From: Misgurnus anguillicaudatus | Lineage: Eukaryota; Chordata; Actinopteri; Cypriniformes; Cobitidae | DNA: 64,000 bases | Direction of reading: 5' to 3' | Assembly: GCF_027580225.2 (NCBI RefSeq) | Contig: NC_073342.2 | Span: 15,697,001-15,761,000 of the forward strand | Shown: positions 60,561-64,000 of the stretch, piece by piece | Numbering within the stretch: position 1 is the first letter of the stretch | Layout: each line of letters opens with the position of its first letter | Notes under the pieces: generated by a model | The model's input: the letters and a program-made list of their open reading frames with translations, nothing else | What the model was told of the DNA's origin: nothing | The model's database searches: none | Made by a program: the position numbers and the translations under genes

Positions 60561-61565
60561 TTGCCATTCTCATATCTTACAGTCATATTTGATGTGTACA
60601 GTATAATACTGTATGATACTGAAGCGTGCGGTACATTTACTTTACAGTAATTGTTTGACCTTTACGCATAAGGTGGAACTAGTTCAAGTTTTATAAAAAC
60701 GTGTAGTATTGTGGTGGTAGTAACTGTAGGCACGAATATGCCATTTGCTCAAGAAATCTCTGGTTTAGTCATTTCATTACGTCAACTTTCCCGATGATGG
60801 CGCCAATCGTCCCAGAGCTCTCAATCAAGGACGGAGCCGTATACATATCCTAACCCAATCTAAAGGGAGGATAGTGTCATATAAACGTTACTATTTTTCT
60901 GTCCTAGTTTTTTATATGAAATAGAAAAAAAAGTAGCTGTTGTCTTTATCATTGATTTTCCTCAGTACCACATGCAAGTTGTTTTATTTATTTATTTATT
61001 TAAAACAAATGTGCTTTTTAGATTTAACTCACACACAAAAAAATACATTTTCCACTACTTATATATATATATATAATAGCATCTTGTCAATCTTTGAACT
61101 CGAAATTGATATTATAAATATAGAAAAACAACAATTATTAGGATCATACACAAATGTGGTAGACTTAACGCTAGTATATTTTAATATAAGTATATAGTAA
61201 GAAGCTGGCTTGGCTACTGAACGGTAAATGTTAATAAACGAACACTAGAGGGAGCAATAAGCTCTCACTTTGGAAATGTTTTAAAAATATCTCAAAAGGT
61301 TGAGTGGATTTAGGTAAAAAATAAAAAATAAGATTAGCTTATAAGGTTAGCTTTTCCACCAAGTTCAGTTTGTTATAGAAATGCACAAAAGCTAAAAACT
61401 TGTTCAAATAGCAAATGTCCATCTATTTACTAATTAACCCCTGTGGTTAAATAGTTAAGAAAAAAAATTGTCTGGAATGTCAATAACAGCATTTATACTT
61501 TAAGTTGTGCTGCAGGGTTTCATAAATATCCACAGCCTTTTTGTTTTTTTGCTAACAAGTCTTGA
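60561..61565. other. Intergenic, nothing recognised
   Basis: Mostly AT-rich, with a short (TA)n near 61061-61076. No gene or paired termini. Confidence 0.4.
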
Positions 61566-62040
61566 GTGACAGGAAGTGGTGGCCGGTGACTTTTCCGAGG
61601 GGCGCGGGTTTGAGGTGTGTGTTCGGGGTGTCGTGTGTGTGGCTCGTCATGTCGAAATACGTGTTCGGTGTGTCATGTGAACCTTTGTGCATCATGCGCC
61701 ACGTCAAAATACCTGCCCGCTGCACATGCATCGAAAGGGTCCATGATAAAAAAGACGTTCACAGAATACTCGCAAGACACTAACTTAACACTATACTCTG
61801 GTTACACGTGAGATTAAGTGAGTATCTGGCAAGCGTGAGAGTCTCTTTTATCATAAACCTCTTCGAAATGTCTGCCGCAGGCATTTATTTTGATATGACG
61901 CGTGATACACATGACAGACCGAATACAAATTTTGACATTACGAGCCACACACACGACACTCCGAACACATATTTTGAATTTACGGCGACCCTCGGAAGAG
62001 AAGTCACCGGTCGCGTTACTCAGACTTGTTCGCTAAAACA
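61566..62040. mobile_element. Foldback element, arms about 230 bp
   Basis: The left arm GGTGACTTTTCCGAGGGGCG, GTGTTCGGGGTGTCGTGTGT, GGCTCGTCATGTCGAAAT is mirrored on the right as ATTACGAGCCACACACACG, ACACTCCGAACACA and CGACCCTCGGAAGAGAAGTC ACC. Inner parts also pair (CCATGATAAAAAAGACG with CTCTTTTATCATAAACC). The centre lies near 61800. Within each arm the GTGTTCGG-GTGTC motif occurs twice. Frames at 61562-61811 and 61808-62131 are arm read-throughs. No TTAA flank. Confidence 0.85.
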
Positions 62041-62337
62041 GGCTGTGGAAATTTACAAAACCCGACAGGGGTTGTACATGTTTGACGAGCTTTGCGATGT
62101 GCGCCCTCAAAAAAGAAGTCAACAATGGTAACGGCGTGTTTGAAAGAATGGTAAGGCTCCCCGGCCTCAAACAGCTATTATGTGTCTGCATCAAATGCTC
62201 CATGGTACAGCAGATAATCGACAGTTACATTTTGGCATTACAATTAATGTTTTACAAATGGCATCTATTATCTCTCCAACAATTCTGTGGAGATAAGCTA
62301 ATTGAACAGGATAATGCTCAAGTAGTTACATTTTACA

Positions 62338-62395
62338 AAATGCATTTGTCAGACGCTTTTATCCAAATAAACTTACAGTGCATTCAAAGTATACA
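62338..62395 (-). mobile_element. SINE tail fragment, inverted
   Basis: AAATGCATTTGTCAGACGCT TTTATCCAAATAAACTTACA is the reverse complement of the SINE tail seen at 9311. Confidence 0.5.
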
Positions 62396-62459
62396 TTTTA
62401 TCATTATGTTCCCTGAAATCGAACCCATGATTTTTGCGTTGCTAACGCAATACGCAAAT

Positions 62460-63420
62460 AATTGAGCTTCAGGAGCTCTGTCTCTTTTTCTCCTCCTCTC
62501 TCACACACACTCCCACGCTCTGCCTGCCGATCTCATCTCATAAAATCCCCATCCAATGCTAATCAAGCCAACAGCAGGCTAGCAACAAACTGGCCTCATC
62601 AGCTAAACCACCAGAAGCAGTGATCTAGCATTGCTTAGTCAAACACAGATATGGTGTAATAAGTCACATACATAAAAGCTAGTTTGAGTGAAATGGTAGG
62701 TGACCTGTTTTCCTCAGAAAACCTGGGTGTCTGCTCCCTGCCGAGCTGAAGGAGCACACCAGACCTTGCTGTTTATTTTTACCCAGCTCTTTCAGAGTTG
62801 ATCCCCTATAATTGAGAGGATAAATATGCGTCTACTTCACAAACAAACTTTTACACACAATAATAATCACAAAACGAACGGTACATCTTTGTTTTTGTTT
62901 ATGTAAAAAATCTACACCCAGTATTTTGAAGTATTATACCAAACGTCAGCCTAAAGTGCACGGTGACCCTCTTGCATCCTTATGTGTTCTGGAAACATCT
63001 ATTGAAAAGCTGTTTGAGAAGGAGACAGAGTATACAGAGATCCCCTGAGTGTTGCTAAAGACAGAAATACAGAGTAAGCATTTAAGAACAGCGTGATACT
63101 GTTATCTCTGCGATCTGTAGCTGTGTTGTATGTAGTGACCTCAATCACAATACACTCCAACTATGAATCATAGAAGTCACCCATAGTGAATAAGAGTAAA
63201 AAATACCCATTGTGGCTCACAAACATCATGGTATCCAATGACGAATAGTCACAATGACTGAGGCAAGGTCACGTTTTTATATCAACTAATGTAATGCATT
63301 ATCTAAAGCCATATCATTAACCGACAAATGCTCTAATTATTCTATGAGGGCAGAGCAACTGAGATTTAGAGGGAGGGTAGGGGAAGGACTAAGCCGGGCA
63401 ATTAGGAAAAGCAATCTTTG
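62460..63420. other. Non-repetitive flank, nothing recognised
   Basis: No exon or transposon end recognised. Mixed composition compatible with upstream regulatory DNA. Confidence 0.35.
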
Positions 63421-64000
63421 CTCCCTGAGGTGGAAAGAGATGGAGAGAGAAAAGTGGTGTGTGTTGATACAGTGCATGTCTCTTTAAAAGAACGGTGAGC
63501 GAGAGAGAGAGCCAGAGAGCTTGTGAAAGGGGGAGGGGGGTTGGCTGCGTTGGAACAGTCCGCCTCTAATGAGCAGATTTGAGAGACACCAGTGTAAGAG
63601 AGAGAGAGAGAGAGACATACAAGCTTATGAAGGAATAAGATGACGACGGAGAAAAGACAATCCGCGACACATGAAAATCATTCCAACAATGTGCTTGTAG
63701 TCAAGGAAGACCAGGAGAAGATAAATCTGGAATAATGACTCTGGGTTTTACACTTGAAAGCAAACTGGAGCAGAGGATTTTTACCCAACCCTAAAAGAGA
63801 GCAAAGAGGATAGGAGAACGACAAAACGGTGCCCCGATAAGGAATTAATCACATCAGTTTGTTTGCGATTAAGCCGTGCGCTCATCCTGTGCGGGTGAGA
63901 GGGTGCGTACATATGCATGCGATAGACTGCATTGCTGCTAGCTGACAGAGACTGAACCTTGCAGAATCCATTTTTCTTATTTTTTCTACACTCTGACTCC
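63421..64000 (+). other. Purine-rich stretch, possible 5' flank/5'UTR of a rightward gene
   Basis: Dense GAGAGA tracts (63492-63515, 63597-63616), AAAGGGGGAGGGGGGTTGG and no in-frame protein of known family. In human the next gene beyond ZCCHC14 is JPH3, transcribed away from it, so this could be its first exon or promoter. No junctophilin MORN coding sequence lies inside the window, so the identity is only synteny inference. Confidence 0.3.

Noticed and set aside
61562..62131. Pair of cysteine-rich frames as possible small secreted proteins
   Set aside because: They are the two arms of one foldback element; the apparent cysteine repeats come from the doubled TGTTCGG-GTGTC motif.

Overview
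The window is vertebrate nuclear DNA from a teleost fish, most likely a cypriniform. It has genes split by GT-AG introns, tRNA-derived SINEs, Tc1-like and hAT-like transposons, many TTAA-flanked inverted-repeat elements, and long (TA)n and (GT)n microsatellites. It shows no bacterial, phage or plasmid features and no CRISPR array. Two protein-coding genes can be rebuilt exon by exon. They point at each other (tail to tail), in the same order and orientation as human MAP1LC3B and ZCCHC14 on 16q24.2.

Left part, 1-11.2 kb: no gene recognised. It holds a tandem duplication with a nested element (1.85-3.3 kb), a repeat-free stretch with a perfect RFX-type X-box (4.88-5.27 kb), a 75-bp AT microsatellite, two related Tc1-type non-autonomous elements and a SINE. 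map1lc3b (+ strand, 11250-16865, 4 coding exons, 122 aa) follows, with a CRE (TGACGTCA) about 200 bp upstream and a 3'UTR reaching about 18.24 kb. Its introns 1 and 3 are loaded with hAT-like and foldback elements.

Middle, 18.2-25.4 kb: an intergenic island of nested transposons. It includes a degenerate Tc1-like element whose interior carries two further foldback elements.

zcchc14 (- strand, 59710 down to 25693) has 13 coding exons whose phases join into one 976-aa frame. The protein has an N-terminal conserved domain, a SAM domain split over two exons, a Cys cluster, a CCHC zinc knuckle and a separate 56-nt last exon. Its introns hold a 15-unit, 174-bp satellite array inside a transposon, nested hAT elements, foldbacks, SINEs and a GT microsatellite. 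Upstream of it (59.7-64 kb) are inverted CCAAT boxes, a 470-bp foldback element, and a purine-rich stretch at the right edge. By synteny that edge could be the 5' flank of jph3, but no jph3 coding sequence is present.

The two genes are not known to form one pathway. LC3 is conjugated to membranes in autophagy, and ZCCHC14 is an RNA-binding scaffold linked to the TENT4 poly(A) polymerases. No convincing new multi-gene system was found. The most unusual content is the repeat biology: at least nine elements with different interiors share TTAA target duplications and 5'-AGG ends, and a 174-bp satellite grew inside a transposon.
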